Of a stretch of DNA of 30,064 bases, positions 30,018-30,064 are shown piece by piece. A program made the translations under genes and the position numbers. The notes beneath the pieces are model-generated. The model made no database searches and was not told the origin of the DNA. It saw only the letters and a program-made list of their open reading frames with translations. Origin of the DNA: Thalassarchaeum sp002495735 (GTDB taxonomy: Archaea; Thermoplasmatota; Poseidoniia; Poseidoniales; Thalassarchaeaceae); contig CALDRG010000006.1 of the NCBI GenBank assembly GCA_937911265.1, positions 1-30,064 on the forward strand, written 5' to 3'. Position 1 is the first letter of the stretch; each line of letters starts with the position of its first letter.

Positions 30018-30064
30018 TAAGGAGTGCATCGCCCTAGGGCCTCGCTCTTATGATGCTCTCGGTC

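Noticed and set aside
1..30064. CRISPR arrays, insertion sequences or prophage genes
   Set aside because: No spaced direct repeats, transposase motifs or phage-like genes were seen; the window is core chromosome.

Overview
This is archaeal DNA. The left edge carries the 5' end of a 16S rRNA with the archaeal start (ATCCGGTTGATCCTGCC on the minus strand). The protein genes include archaeal/eukaryotic-type ribosomal proteins (eL19, eL32, eS4), aIF1, the RNase P p29 subunit, a thermosome and an intron-containing tRNA-Trp. Protein style (large surface proteins with one C-terminal membrane anchor and Pro-Glu tails, moderately high GC, very compact spacing) suggests an uncultivated marine Thermoplasmatota, most likely Marine Group II (Poseidoniales). 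That placement is inference; I could not run a search.

Layout. (1) 1-39: start of 16S rRNA, minus strand, cut by the window edge. (2) 40-383: rRNA leader/spacer with hairpins and two TATA-like boxes. (3) 384-14733, all minus strand: one long S10/spc-type operon in the order uL3, uL4, uL23, uL2, uS19, uL22, uS3, uL29, aIF1, RNase P p29, uS17, uL14, uL24, eS4, uL5, uS14, uS8, uL6, eL32, eL19, uL18, uS5, uL30, uL15, SecY. Most neighbours overlap by ATGA/TGATG or are a few bases apart. SecY is followed, in the same direction, by the 16S gene. (4) 14734-15032: divergent intergenic region. (5) 15033-16823, plus: Hef/FANCM-like SF2 helicase without a visible nuclease domain. (6) 16824-19654, minus: a two-gene redox unit. 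The first gene fuses a ferredoxin domain, a CysJ-type flavodoxin domain and an SdhB-like region; the second is an HdrB/CCG-domain protein. The SdhB-like and HdrB-like parts have lost almost all the cysteines that normally hold Fe-S clusters, though both frames are intact. (7) 19756-21372, minus: thermosome subunit. (8) 21456-24932, minus: very large anchored surface protein. (9) 25100-26185, plus: polytopic membrane protein. (10) 26186-29749, minus: secreted membrane-anchored subtilase, class I aminotransferase and a small putative membrane protein. (11) 29829-30017, minus: tRNA-Trp with a 113-nt intron that looks like a box C/D guide RNA aimed at C34 of its own anticodon.

The operon supplies the ribosome, an initiation factor, an RNase P subunit and the Sec channel together, and it runs toward the rRNA gene, so a whole translation module is clustered. 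The most unusual items are the cysteine-stripped SdhB/HdrB pair behind an intact ferredoxin-flavodoxin module, the SecY with about four extra N-terminal membrane helices, the SAP domain on eL32, the self-targeting tRNA-Trp intron, and paired alternative hairpins in the spacer before 16S.
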